DNA of 64,000 nucleotides from Cellulomonas sp. S1-8 (GTDB taxonomy: Bacteria; Actinomycetota; Actinomycetes; Actinomycetales; Cellulomonadaceae): the NCBI RefSeq assembly GCF_026184235.1, contig NZ_CP110806.1, positions 3,720,001 through 3,784,000 of the forward strand, in the 5' to 3' direction. Positions 16,071 to 24,834 of this stretch are shown one piece after another (the first letter of the stretch is position 1; the number at the start of each line of letters is the position of its first letter). The position numbers and the translations under genes were made by a program. The notes under the pieces were generated by a model. The model was given only the letters and a program-made list of their open reading frames with translations, was not told where the DNA came from and did not search any database.

Positions 16071-17006
16071 CTACTGCTTGACCGAGCCGAGCATCACGCC
16101 CGACACGAAGTACCTCTGCAGGAAGGGGTAGAGGCACACGATCGGCAGGACGGTGAGCAGCATCGTCACCGCCTTGACGTTGGCCGCGATCTGCGTCGCC
16201 TCGGCGGAGCCGGCGGCCCCGTCGACGCTGGTGGCGCCCGCGATGAGGTTCCGCAGGTAGACGGTCACCGGGTACAGCTCGCGGTGGTCCATGTAGAGGA
16301 ACGCGGCGAACCACGAGTTCCAGAACGAGACCGAGTAGAAGAGCACCATGGTCGCGATCACGGCCTTGCTCAGCGGCAGCACGATGCGCCAGAGCTTGCC
16401 GTACGTGCCCAGGCCGTCGATCTCCGCGGCCTCCTCCAGCTCGGTCGAGAAGTTCTCGAAGAACGACTTCATGACCAGGAGGTTGAACACGCTGATGGCG
16501 TTGGGGAGGGCGATCGCCCACACCGAGTTGCGCAGCCCGAGCTCGTTGACGAGCACGTAGTTCGGGATGAGGCCGCCGTTGAAGAACATGGTGAACACGG
16601 CGATGCCGATGAAGACCTTGCGCCCCTTGAGGTGGTACTTGGAGATCGCGTAGGCGAAGGTCGTCGTCAGGACCATCGCGACGAGCGTCGCGACGACCGT
16701 GTAGTAGACCGTGTTCTGGTAGTTGCGCCAGAACATGGCGTCGCCCATGACGAGGTTGAACGTCGTGACGTTGAACCCCTTGGGCCACAGGTTCACCTGG
16801 CCGGCGTTGATGTACGCCTCGGAGCTGAACGCCTGCGCCACGAGGTTGACGAAGGGGTACAGCGTGACGGCCGCGATGAGGACGAGCAGCGTCGCGTTGA
16901 CGGCCCGGAACGCGCGGTAGGCGCGGGTGTCCTTGACGGTGCGGGTCTTGTGGACCGTCGGCCGCGAGAGCCGCTCGTCGAGGTGCGTGACGTTCTCGGC
17001 GGTCAC
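16071..17006 (-). CDS. CUT1 sugar ABC transporter permease (YtcP/LplC type)
   Basis: 311 residues with six transmembrane segments. The EAA motif is EEAAEIDGLGTYGKLWRIVLP at about residues 195-215, which binds the ATPase. GTG 17004-17006 overlaps the previous stop (GTGA), although the GTG one codon upstream is also possible. No ATPase gene lies in this operon, as is usual for CUT1 systems that share a MsmK/MsiK-like ATPase encoded elsewhere. It ends VMLGSVKQ, a C-terminus common in this permease class. Confidence 0.9.
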   Translation of the reverse strand: MTAENVTHLDERLSRPTVHKTRTVKDTRAYRAFRAVNATLLVLIAAVTLYPFVNLVAQAFSSEAYINAGQVNLWPKGFNVTTFNLVMGDAMFWRNYQNTVYYTVVATLVAMVLTTTFAYAISKYHLKGRKVFIGIAVFTMFFNGGLIPNYVLVNELGLRNSVWAIALPNAISVFNLLVMKSFFENFSTELEEAAEIDGLGTYGKLWRIVLPLSKAVIATMVLFYSVSFWNSWFAAFLYMDHRELYPVTVYLRNLIAGATSVDGAAGSAEATQIAANVKAVTMLLTVLPIVCLYPFLQRYFVSGVMLGSVKQ

Positions 17007-18046
17007 CACAGGGACGCTCCCACCACTCGGCGCGAGATCGCGTTGGCGGACAGGACGAGGGTCAGGCCGATGATCGCCTCGAACAGCCCGATGGCCGTCG
17101 CGTAGGAGAACTGGCTGGACCCGATGCCGACGCGGTACAGGTACGTCGCGATGACGTCCGCCGTCGGGTACAGCAAGGGGTTGTACAGGAGCAGGATCTT
17201 CTCGAACCCGACGGCCATGAACGTGCCGATGTTGAGGATCAGCAGGACGACCATCGTCGGGCGGATGCCGGGCAGCGTGACGTGCCACGTCTGACGCAGG
17301 CGGTTCGCGCCGTCGATGCGCGCAGCCTCGTAGAGCTGCGGGTCGATGGTCGACAGCGCCGCCAGGTAGAGGATCGTGCCCCAGCCGACGGTCTGCCAGA
17401 TCTCCGAGGAGATGTAGATCGTCCGGAACCACTCCGGCAGCTGCATGAACCCGATCGCGTCGCCGCCGAGGCCCGTGATGACCTGGTTCACGGTGCCGCG
17501 GATCGCGGTGAGCTGGAACACCAGGCCCGCGACGATGACGATCGACATGAAGTGCGGCAGGTAGGAGATCGTCTGGATGATCCGCTTGAACCGCTGCGAG
17601 CGCAGCTCGTTGAGCATGAGCGCGAGCACGATCGGCAGCGGGAAGATGATGACCAGGCTCAGGACACCGAGGATCAGGGTGTTCTGGAAGACGTTCCAGA
17701 ACGTCGGGTCGCTGATGAACATCCGGACGTAGTGCAGCCCGACCCATTCCTCGCCGAAGATCGAGCCGCCGGGCCGGAAGCGCCGGAACGCGATGACGTT
17801 CCCGAACATCGGCAGGTAGCGGAAGATCGCGAAGAAGATGAGCGGCAGGATCAGCAGCGAGTAGAGCTGCCAGTCGCGGCGCAGCGCACGGCGCCACGTC
17901 AGGTGGCCGCCCCGCCGCTTGCGGGCCGCGCGCCCTGCCGGGCCCTCGGGGCCGCCGTCGGCGACACGCGCCGCTGCCGCGGCCGCCGGGTCGTGGGCGA
18001 GCGCCGCCTGGGCACCGCCTGAAGCCGTCACACCGTCCGTGGACAA
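17003..18046 (-). CDS. CUT1 sugar ABC transporter permease (LplB type)
   Basis: 347 residues. An Ala/Gly-rich cytoplasmic N-terminus of about 50 residues leads to six transmembrane segments. The EAA motif is YEAARIDGANRLRQTWHVTLP at about 240-260. RYLPMFGNVIAFRRFRPG after the first segment is characteristic of the LplB subgroup. TTG at 18044-18046 is the start given; GTG at 18031 is an alternative. It opens the operon of permeases, binding protein, GH39, DUF624 and GH42, whose promoter lies at 18226-18254. Confidence 0.88.
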   Translation of the reverse strand: MSTDGVTASGGAQAALAHDPAAAAAARVADGGPEGPAGRAARKRRGGHLTWRRALRRDWQLYSLLILPLIFFAIFRYLPMFGNVIAFRRFRPGGSIFGEEWVGLHYVRMFISDPTFWNVFQNTLILGVLSLVIIFPLPIVLALMLNELRSQRFKRIIQTISYLPHFMSIVIVAGLVFQLTAIRGTVNQVITGLGGDAIGFMQLPEWFRTIYISSEIWQTVGWGTILYLAALSTIDPQLYEAARIDGANRLRQTWHVTLPGIRPTMVVLLILNIGTFMAVGFEKILLLYNPLLYPTADVIATYLYRVGIGSSQFSYATAIGLFEAIIGLTLVLSANAISRRVVGASLW

Positions 18047-18225
18047 GTCGTCACCACCCTTCGCAGGTCAGGAGCACCGTGGGTGCTCGGGATCGTCCGT
18101 GCCCGCCCACGCGGGGACGAACCGGGCGGCACCGTGTGCACGTCGTGCTGCTGCGCCTGCATCGATCTCCACGCCCTCGTGGCCGAAACGTGTCGGCAGG
18201 TGACCCCGCCGAGGTGATGGCCGCC

Positions 18226-18254
18226 ACGTTAGGCAAACGTTTGCGGTGCGTCAA
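18226..18254 (-). promoter_or_regulatory. Promoter with LacI-type operator in the spacer
   Basis: On the minus strand TTGACG (18249-18254) and TAACGT (18226-18231) are 17 nt apart, a sigma70-type promoter for the transporter operon. The 12-bp perfect palindrome GCAAACGTTTGC (18233-18244) lies in the spacer, where a bound LacI-family protein would block RNA polymerase. The LacI gene at 18422 faces away from it. The leader between the promoter and the TTG at 18046 is about 180 nt. Confidence 0.8.
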
Positions 18255-18421
18255 CCCGCGTGACCGAACCGAGACCCGACAGCCCGTCCGGGCCGCCGGG
18301 CCGCCCCTTCCGGACACACGCGTCAGGCGGGTGCTACCGTCGGCTCGAAACTTGCGAACCCGTCCCGGGTGCGCCGGCCGGCACGGACGGTCGCGCGACG
18401 GGCCCGGTCAGAGGAGAACCC

Positions 18422-19456
18422 GTGGCTACCCCCATCGAGGGCCGTCGTACCGTGACGATCGCCGAGATCGCCACGCTGGCCGGCGTGTCGGTCCCCACCG
18501 TGTCCAAGGTCCTCAACGGCCGCGCCGACGTCGCCGCGTCCACCCGCAGTCGCGTCGAGGCGATCCTCGAGGAGCACAGCTACCGGCGACGCCGCGGACG
18601 CGGCACGGGCGACCCCAACCTCATCGACCTCGTGTTCCACCACATCGACAACGCGTGGGCGCAAGAGGTCATCAAGGGCGTCGAGGACGCCGCCGCGTCC
18701 CACCGCGTCGGCGTCGTGCTCTCCGAGCTCGGCGGTGCGCACCGCCCGCAGCAGGAGCTGATCGACGACATCCTCGCCCGTCGCCCGCTCGGGGTGCTGC
18801 TGGTGCTGTCCAGCCTCGACGCGACGCAGCGCCACCAGCTCGAGTCCCGGTCGATCCCGTTCGTCGTCGTGGACACGTGGGGCGAGCCGCCCGCCGGCGT
18901 CCCCACGGTCGGCTCGAACAACTGGAACGGCGGGCTCATCGCCACGCGTCACCTGCTCTCGCTGGGACACCGCCGCATCGGCGTCATCTCCGGCCCGGCG
19001 GACGTGCTGTGCTCCCGCGCCCGCGTCGACGGCTACCGCAGCGCGCTGGACGAGGCCGGCATCCACCCCGACCCCGCGCTCGTGCGCTGGGGCGACTTCC
19101 ACGTCCTCGGCGGCTACGAGCACGGGCTGGACCTCCTCTCGCGGCCCGACCGTCCCACGGCGATCTTCGCCGGGTCGGACTACCAGAGCCTCGGCGTCAT
19201 GCGCGCCGTGCGCGAGCTCGGCCTGTCGATCCCCGAGGACGTGTCGGTCGTCGGCTACGACGACATCCCGCTCGCCCAGTGGCTCGGCCCGTCCCTCACG
19301 ACCGTCCGCCAGCCGCTGCGCGAGATGGCCGGCACCGCCACGGAGATGGTGCTCAGCCTCGCCGCGGGCCAGCAGCCCTCGAACCTGCGGATCGACCTCG
19401 CCACCGAGCTCGTGGTCCGCGAGTCGACGGCCCCGGCGCCCGCCGGCACCGTCTGA
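18422..19456 (+). CDS. LacI-family transcriptional regulator of the transporter/glycosidase operon
   Basis: 344 residues. The N-terminal helix-turn-helix and hinge are TVTIAEIATLAGVSVPTVSKVLNGRADVAA at about 11-40, then a periplasmic-binding-like sensor (about 70-335). It is divergent from the six-gene operon and has the 18233-18244 palindrome next to it, so it is the probable repressor, relieved by an oligosaccharide. The GTG start at 18422 has GAGGAG at 8 nt. The sensor has QEVIKGVEDAAASHRVGVVLSE and GSDYQSLGVMRAVRELGLSIPEDVSVVGYDDI, both standard. Confidence 0.9.
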   Translation: MATPIEGRRTVTIAEIATLAGVSVPTVSKVLNGRADVAASTRSRVEAILEEHSYRRRRGRGTGDPNLIDLVFHHIDNAWAQEVIKGVEDAAASHRVGVVLSELGGAHRPQQELIDDILARRPLGVLLVLSSLDATQRHQLESRSIPFVVVDTWGEPPAGVPTVGSNNWNGGLIATRHLLSLGHRRIGVISGPADVLCSRARVDGYRSALDEAGIHPDPALVRWGDFHVLGGYEHGLDLLSRPDRPTAIFAGSDYQSLGVMRAVRELGLSIPEDVSVVGYDDIPLAQWLGPSLTTVRQPLREMAGTATEMVLSLAAGQQPSNLRIDLATELVVRESTAPAPAGTV

Positions 19457-19526
19457 CCCCGGGCGGACGCGAGCACCCGGGCGGGCTGGATCTCGGGGCG
19501 CGTCAGGTGGGGGGTGTCGGACCGAC

Positions 19527-22106
19527 TCAGGCGGGGGGTGTCGGACCGACCTCGGCGGGTCGGCCCGGGCGGAGCGTGACCTGGCGGCGCACGTCGGAGC
19601 CCGCCTCGCGGACGTCGACGACCGTGGCCCGCTCGGCCTGCAGCACCGCCCGGACGAGGCGCCCGTCGCGCCACTCCAGGTCGACCAGCTGCACGCCACC
19701 GCGCAGCCGCAGCCCCCGGACGCGCCCGTGGGGCCACGCCGCGGGCAGCGCGGGCAGCAGGTGCACCTCGCGGACGCCGTCGACGCCCCGCCGGTGCGCC
19801 TGCACGAGCGCCTCGGCGACCCCCGCCGTGAACCCCAGGTTGCCGTCGACCTGGAACGGCGGGTGCGCGCACAGCAGCGACCGGTAGACCCCGCCGCGCA
19901 GGTGCGCGGGCGGGCCCGCGGGACGGTCGGCACCCGGCGCGTCGGCCGGGCGGCCCGCACCCGGCGCGTCGACGGGCCGCAGGAACGCGTCGACGAGGGT
20001 CGCGACGCCGTCCCCGTCGCGCAGCCGCGCCCGCAGCGCGAGGCGCCACGCGAGGGACCAGCCGGTCGACTCCGGGCCGCGCGCGTCGAGCGTGCGGGCC
20101 GCGGCCGCGGCGAGCGCCGGGGAGGTGTCCGGGTCGATCGACGTGCCCGGGAACACGCGGTACAGGTGCGACTGGTGGCGGTGCTCCGGCTCGGCGTCGG
20201 GCACGTCGGTGCGCCACTCCGCGAGGCGCCCGTCGGTGCCGACGCGCTCGGTGGGCAGCCGTTCGAGGGCCCCGTCGACGGCGGCACGCAGACCCTGGTC
20301 GTGGTCGCCCGCGGTGGGCGCGAGGCGGCGCACGTGCTCGAGCAGGTCACGCACCATCGCGAGGTCGGAGGTCGTGGCCACCGACACGGACACCGGCCGG
20401 CCGTCGGGGAGCAGGTAGAGGTTCTCGGGGCTCGTGGCCGGCGACGTGCCGAGCGTCCCGTCGGGCAGCTCGACGAGCAGGTCGAGCGCCGCCAGGGCCG
20501 CACCCCGCACGACGGGCCAGTGTCGGCGCAGCGCGTCGTCGTCGCCCGTCCAGTCGTGGTGGTCGACGACGTGCCGGGCCAGCCAGACGCCCCCGAGCGG
20601 CCAGCTCGACCAGCTCGCGGAGTCGGCGCCGCGGCCCGTCGGGCCGGTGAAGCACCACGGGTCGCTGTTGTGGTGCGCGACCCATCCGCGCGCGCCGTAG
20701 AACGTGCGGGCGGTGCCCTGGCCCGCCACCGCGAGGCGGTCGAGCCAGGTCAGCAGGGGCTCCGTGCACTCGGCGAGGTCGCCGACGAGCGTCGGCCAGT
20801 AGTTCATCTCGGTGTTGATGTTGATCGTGTAGTTCGCGTTCCACGGCGGGCGGACGTGCGGGTTCCAGATGCCCTGCAGGTTCAGCGGCAGCGTGCCGGG
20901 CCGGGACCCCGCGACCGTCAGGTAGCGGCCGTACTGGAAGGCGAGGACCGCGAGGTGCGGGTCGGGGGCGCCGTCGGCGTGCCGGACCAGCCGCGCGTCG
21001 AGCGGCAGGTCCGGGGCGTCCCCGCCGAGCTCGAGCGTGACGCGCCCCATGAGGGACACGTGGTCGGCGACGTGCCGGGCGGGGATGCCGTCCACGTCGG
21101 CGACGGCGCGCGTCAGAGCCGCTAGTGCGTCCGCCGCGACGCGGTCACGGTCTCCGTGCAGCGTGCCGGTCGCGACGTCGTGGTCGGTCGCGGTCGTCAG
21201 GAGCACGCGCAGCCGACGGGCGCCGCGCACCTCCACCGCGCCGTCGACCACGCGCACGGAGGCGTCGGGCCCGTCGACGAGCACCGCGAGCGCGACGGCC
21301 GCGTGCACGGCCCGACCGCCGTACCGCACGGGGTCCGGGTCGTCGACCCAGTCGGGCAGCACGTGCGACGGCATGTCGACGGTCGCAAGGACGACGACGC
21401 GGCTCCTCTCGGCGCCGCTCCCCGCCGCGCCGCTCACCTCCGCGCCCCTCCCCTCGGTGCCCACCCCCGCCGGCACCCCGACCCACGGATGGTCCGACGC
21501 CACCCGCACCGTCGCGTCGAACCGCGGATCAGGTCGCTCGTCGGGGCCGTGAGGCGACACGATCCGCGGTTCGGCGCCGTCGGCCCCGTCCTCGGAGTCG
21601 TCGTCGGCGTCGATCTCGCGGACGAGGAGCAGCGCGGCATCCGGGTGGCTGACCAGGACGTCCTGCCGCCACGGCGCCCCGGTGGCGGACCGCCACGTCG
21701 TCGTCACGACGCCGGTGCCCAGGTCGAGCGTGCGCCGGTACCCGACCTCGCCGCCGGCTGCCGGGACGTCGAGCACCACGTCGACCAGCGGCTGGTACGC
21801 CTGCGACCAGCCGCTCTGCAGGTGCGCCAGCTCCGCCTCGGCGGCGAGCGGGTCGCCATCGGCGAGCAGCCGGCGCGCGCGTCGGACGACCCCCGGGGCA
21901 CCGTCGTCCCCCAGCGGACCGACGGGGACGGGCGGCCCGTCGGGCGGCGCGCCGGACCAGCACGTGTCGTCGTTGACCTGCAGGTGCTCGCGGTCCGTGC
22001 CGCCGTGCACCATCGCCCCGATCCGCCCGTCGCCGACGGGGAACGCATCGGTCCAGGTGGACGCCGGCGCGTCCAGCCGCAGCACCAGCCCGCCGTCGTC
22101 GCCCAC
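19527..22106 (-). CDS. GH95-family glycosidase (alpha-L-fucosidase / alpha-L-galactosidase type)
   Basis: 859 residues, no signal peptide, so cytoplasmic. It has an N-terminal beta-sandwich, then an (alpha/alpha)6 barrel from about 450 to 760 and a C-terminal beta domain. The signature is NLQGIWNPHVRPPWNANYTI then NTEMNYWP, and HQSHLYRVFPG. The family hydrolyses alpha-1,2-fucosyl or alpha-L-galactosyl links by inversion and is often involved in xyloglucan or arabinoxylan side chains. The GTG at 22104-22106 is the best start: upstream in-frame sequence is palindromic element and divergent promoter. Specificity needs assay. Confidence 0.85.
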   Translation of the reverse strand: MGDDGGLVLRLDAPASTWTDAFPVGDGRIGAMVHGGTDREHLQVNDDTCWSGAPPDGPPVPVGPLGDDGAPGVVRRARRLLADGDPLAAEAELAHLQSGWSQAYQPLVDVVLDVPAAGGEVGYRRTLDLGTGVVTTTWRSATGAPWRQDVLVSHPDAALLLVREIDADDDSEDGADGAEPRIVSPHGPDERPDPRFDATVRVASDHPWVGVPAGVGTEGRGAEVSGAAGSGAERSRVVVLATVDMPSHVLPDWVDDPDPVRYGGRAVHAAVALAVLVDGPDASVRVVDGAVEVRGARRLRVLLTTATDHDVATGTLHGDRDRVAADALAALTRAVADVDGIPARHVADHVSLMGRVTLELGGDAPDLPLDARLVRHADGAPDPHLAVLAFQYGRYLTVAGSRPGTLPLNLQGIWNPHVRPPWNANYTININTEMNYWPTLVGDLAECTEPLLTWLDRLAVAGQGTARTFYGARGWVAHHNSDPWCFTGPTGRGADSASWSSWPLGGVWLARHVVDHHDWTGDDDALRRHWPVVRGAALAALDLLVELPDGTLGTSPATSPENLYLLPDGRPVSVSVATTSDLAMVRDLLEHVRRLAPTAGDHDQGLRAAVDGALERLPTERVGTDGRLAEWRTDVPDAEPEHRHQSHLYRVFPGTSIDPDTSPALAAAAARTLDARGPESTGWSLAWRLALRARLRDGDGVATLVDAFLRPVDAPGAGRPADAPGADRPAGPPAHLRGGVYRSLLCAHPPFQVDGNLGFTAGVAEALVQAHRRGVDGVREVHLLPALPAAWPHGRVRGLRLRGGVQLVDLEWRDGRLVRAVLQAERATVVDVREAGSDVRRQVTLRPGRPAEVGPTPPA

Positions 22107-22124
22107 GCCCCCACCCAACCACCC

Positions 22125-22188
22125 CCGCCGAACGGAACTCCACTCACCGTCCCGCGGTCGAGACGGTGACCGGTGTGCCGCTCGGCGG
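22125..22188. repeat. 64-bp palindromic element, intergenic copy
   Basis: An imperfect palindrome between the divergent GH95 and trmL starts. The 27-nt arms begin CCGCCGAACGG and end CCGCTCGGCGG and match at about 22 positions. The same 64-bp design occurs four times at 38147-38420 and twice at 42991-43124. Confidence 0.75.
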
Positions 22189-22263
22189 GGGTGGAGGGGC
22201 GTCGGGGGGCGGCGGGACGGCGCGGGCGTCAGGGGTGGCGGGTGGCGGTGGGAGGATCGGGGG

Positions 22264-22725
22264 GTGCACGTCGCCTTCCACGAACCCCGGATCCCCGGCA
22301 ACACCGGCAGCGCGATCCGGATGTGCGCCGGCACCGGTGCGACCCTCCACCTGGTCGAGCCGCTCGGGTTCGAGATGACGGAGGCCCGGCTGCGGCGCGC
22401 CGGCCTCGACTACCACGACCTCGCCCACGTCGTCGTCCACCCCGACCTCGAGGCGCTGCTCGCGACGCTGCCGGACTCCCGGGTCCTGGCGTTCACGACG
22501 CAGGCCACGCGCCGGTACACCGACGTCGACTGGCGCGACGACGACGTCCTGCTGTTCGGCGCCGAGCCCACGGGCCTGCCCGACGCGGTCCTCGCGCACC
22601 CCCGCGTCACGGACCGGCTCCGCATCCCGATGCTCCCGGGACGGCGCTCGATGAACCTGTCGAACGCGGCCGCGGTCGCCGCCTACGAGGCGTGGCGCAC
22701 GCTGGGGTTCCCCGGCGGCGTCTGA
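22264..22725 (+). CDS. trmL: tRNA (cytidine/uridine-34-2'-O)-methyltransferase
   Basis: 153-residue SPOUT methyltransferase that 2'-O-methylates the wobble base of tRNA-Leu. The family is recognisable along the length: the N-terminal FHEPRIPGNTGSAIRMCAGT, TLHLVEPLGF, LLFGAEPTGLP, and the knotted SAM-binding segment IPMLPGRRSMNLSNAAAVAA. GTG start 22264. The residues around the trefoil knot are complete. It stands alone between a GH95 gene (divergent) and a GGT-like gene. Confidence 0.95.
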   Translation: MHVAFHEPRIPGNTGSAIRMCAGTGATLHLVEPLGFEMTEARLRRAGLDYHDLAHVVVHPDLEALLATLPDSRVLAFTTQATRRYTDVDWRDDDVLLFGAEPTGLPDAVLAHPRVTDRLRIPMLPGRRSMNLSNAAAVAAYEAWRTLGFPGGV

Positions 22726-22786
22726 CGACGCACCACCACGGCGCGGCCACCGCGACGCCCGCACGCCCGGCTGGGACCATCGAGGC

Positions 22787-24619
22787 ATGTTCACGACCCG
22801 GCCGGTGCTGACCGGCACGTTCGGCATGGTCGCCTCGACGCACTGGCTGGCGAGCGCCGTCGGCATGCGCACCCTCGAGGCCGGGGGCAACGCGTTCGAC
22901 GCGGCCGTCGCGGCGGGGTTCACGCTCGCCGTCGTCGAGCCGCACCTCAACGGCCCCGGCGGCGACGCGCCGATCATCGGGCACCGCGCCGCCGACGGGC
23001 ACACGTTCGTCGTGTGCGGGCAGGGCGTCGTCCCTGCGGGTGCCACGGCCGACGCCTACCTCGCGCTCGGCGTCGACGAGGTCCCGGGCACCGGGCACCT
23101 CGCGGCCGTCGTGCCGGGGGCGTTCGGGGCGTGGCTCGACCTGCTGGCGCGGTACGGGACGCTGCCGCTGGCCGACGTCCTGGGGCCGGCGATCGGGTAC
23201 GCACGCAACGGGTACCCGCTGGTCCCGGCGGCGGCGCGCACGGTCGCGACGGTCGCCGACATGTTCCGCACCCACTGGCCGACGAGCGCGGAGGTGTACC
23301 TGCCCGGCGGTGCGGCCCCGGGACCCGGTGCGCGGTTCAGCAACCCGGCGCTCGCGGGCACGTTCGAGCGCCTGCTCGCGGAGGCGGCCGCGGCCGGGCC
23401 GGACCGCGAGGCGCAGGTCGAGGCGGCGCGGCGCGCGTTCTACGAGGGCTTCGTGGCGGAGGCGGTCGGCGCGTTCGTCGCGGACGTCCCGGTGCACGAC
23501 GCGACGGGCCGCGCGCACACCGGGTTCCTGCGCGCCGACGACCTCGCGGCGTGGCGCGCGACCGAGGAGCCGACGGTCGCGGTGCCGTTCGCGGGCGTCG
23601 AGGTGCACAAGACCGGGCCGTGGGGGCAGGGTCCCGTGCTGCTGCAGCAGCTGCGGATGCTCGAGGCGCTGGGCGTCGAGGACCTGGTCCGGGACGCGGG
23701 TCGGCAGCGCAGCGACGACGGGGGCGGGCCGCTGGCCGAGCTGGTGCACGTCGTCGTCGAGGTGGGCAAGCTCGCGATGGCCGACCGCGACACCTGGTAC
23801 GGCGACGACGGGGACGTGCCGCTGGCGACGCTGCTGTCGCCTGCGTACGCGGCGGAGCGGGCGCGGCTGGTGGGACCGACGGCCGACGACGGGTTCCGGC
23901 CGGGGGCGCCGGACGGGCGCGTGCCCCGGCTCGCGCGGGCCCTCGTCGCGGCGCGGGCCGCCGCCGACGCCGGCGCGCCGGCGGTCCCGCTCGCGGACGG
24001 CCTGGGCGAGCCGACCGTGTCGCCGATCGGTCTGAGCCCGGGCGACACGTGCCACGTGGACGTCGTCGACCGGTGGGGCAACCGGGTGTCGGCGACGCCG
24101 TCGGGCGGCTGGCTGCAGTCGAGCCCGGTGGTGCCCGGCCTGGGGTTCGCGCTGCCGACGCGGGCGCAGATGTGCTGGGTCGAGGACGGGCTGCCCGCGA
24201 GCCTGACGCCGGGACGCCGGCCGCGCACGACGCTGAGCCCGTCCCTGGCCCTGGGGGACGGGCACGGGTTCGCGTTCGGCACCCCGGGCGGCGACCAGCA
24301 GGACCAGTGGCAGGTGCCGTTCCTGCTGCGGCACCTGATCGGCGGGCTGGACCTGCAGGCGGCGATCGACGCGCCGACGTGGCACTCGACGCACGTGCAC
24401 GGCTCGTTCCACCCGCGGAGCCACACGCCGCGCGGGCTCGTCGCCGAGTCGCGGCTGGGTGCGGGCGTGCTGGCGGCGCTCGCGGCTCGGGGGCACGTGG
24501 TGCAGGACGCGGGAGCCTGGTCGCTGGGCCGTCTCAGTGCGGCGGGCGTGGGTCCGGACGGGTGGCTGCAGGCCGCCGCGAACGCGCGGGGGCAGCAGGG
24601 GTACGCGGCCGGACGGTGA
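22787..24619 (+). CDS. Gamma-glutamyltransferase-family protein
   Basis: 610 residues, N-terminal nucleophile hydrolase of the GGT family, which transfers or hydrolyses gamma-glutamyl groups after autocleavage before a Thr. The N-terminal (large) part shows GGNAFDAAVAAGFTLAVVEPHLNGPGGDAPIIG. The nucleophile is T421 in PGDTCHVDVVDRWGN. The small-subunit segment has GRRPRTTLSPSLAL and GTPGGDQQDQW. There is no signal peptide, so it is cytoplasmic, unlike periplasmic GGTs. Reactions other than glutathione turnover, for example cephalosporin- or capsule-type acyl transfer, are possible. Confidence 0.88.
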   Translation: MFTTRPVLTGTFGMVASTHWLASAVGMRTLEAGGNAFDAAVAAGFTLAVVEPHLNGPGGDAPIIGHRAADGHTFVVCGQGVVPAGATADAYLALGVDEVPGTGHLAAVVPGAFGAWLDLLARYGTLPLADVLGPAIGYARNGYPLVPAAARTVATVADMFRTHWPTSAEVYLPGGAAPGPGARFSNPALAGTFERLLAEAAAAGPDREAQVEAARRAFYEGFVAEAVGAFVADVPVHDATGRAHTGFLRADDLAAWRATEEPTVAVPFAGVEVHKTGPWGQGPVLLQQLRMLEALGVEDLVRDAGRQRSDDGGGPLAELVHVVVEVGKLAMADRDTWYGDDGDVPLATLLSPAYAAERARLVGPTADDGFRPGAPDGRVPRLARALVAARAAADAGAPAVPLADGLGEPTVSPIGLSPGDTCHVDVVDRWGNRVSATPSGGWLQSSPVVPGLGFALPTRAQMCWVEDGLPASLTPGRRPRTTLSPSLALGDGHGFAFGTPGGDQQDQWQVPFLLRHLIGGLDLQAAIDAPTWHSTHVHGSFHPRSHTPRGLVAESRLGAGVLAALAARGHVVQDAGAWSLGRLSAAGVGPDGWLQAAANARGQQGYAAGR

Positions 24620-24704
24620 CTCACCACGACCGGGCTGTGATGTGACCGTGACCGCGCTGTGACCTGCGACATCGCTGCCGAGATGTCCCGTTGGTGACGG
24701 GTAT

Positions 24705-24716
24705 GTGAACGCTCAC
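24705..24716. promoter_or_regulatory. LacI-type operator-like palindrome
   Basis: GTGAACGCTCAC is a 12-bp near-perfect palindrome (10 of 12). It resembles TGTGAACGCTAACA at 48300-48313, so the same regulator may read both sites. Confidence 0.45.
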
Positions 24717-24730
24717 CTTCCGGACGAAAC

Positions 24731-24745
24731 AGACATCGGATGTCT
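24731..24745. promoter_or_regulatory. GntR-type operator, perfect palindrome
   Basis: AGACATCGGATGTCT is a perfect 15-bp palindrome with centre G. FadR-subfamily GntR proteins bind sites of this size, and a GntR gene lies at the end of the same operon (25775). A looser inverted repeat with the same half-sites (GACATC, 8 nt, GATGTC) sits at 24668-24687. Confidence 0.7.
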
Positions 24746-24804
24746 CGGTGAGTCACAGGCTCCTTCATGAGGGTTCTATGAGGAAATGACCGCTGGGACG
24801 ATTC

Positions 24805-24817
24805 AGACATCCGATCA
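24805..24817. promoter_or_regulatory. Second, degenerate GntR-type site
   Basis: AGACATCCGATCA keeps the left half-site AGACATC and part of the right one. It is 18 bp before the amidohydrolase ATG and is spaced 74 bp from the perfect copy, so cooperative binding is possible. Confidence 0.5.
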
Positions 24818-24834
24818 CCGCTACCTTCGGTCAC

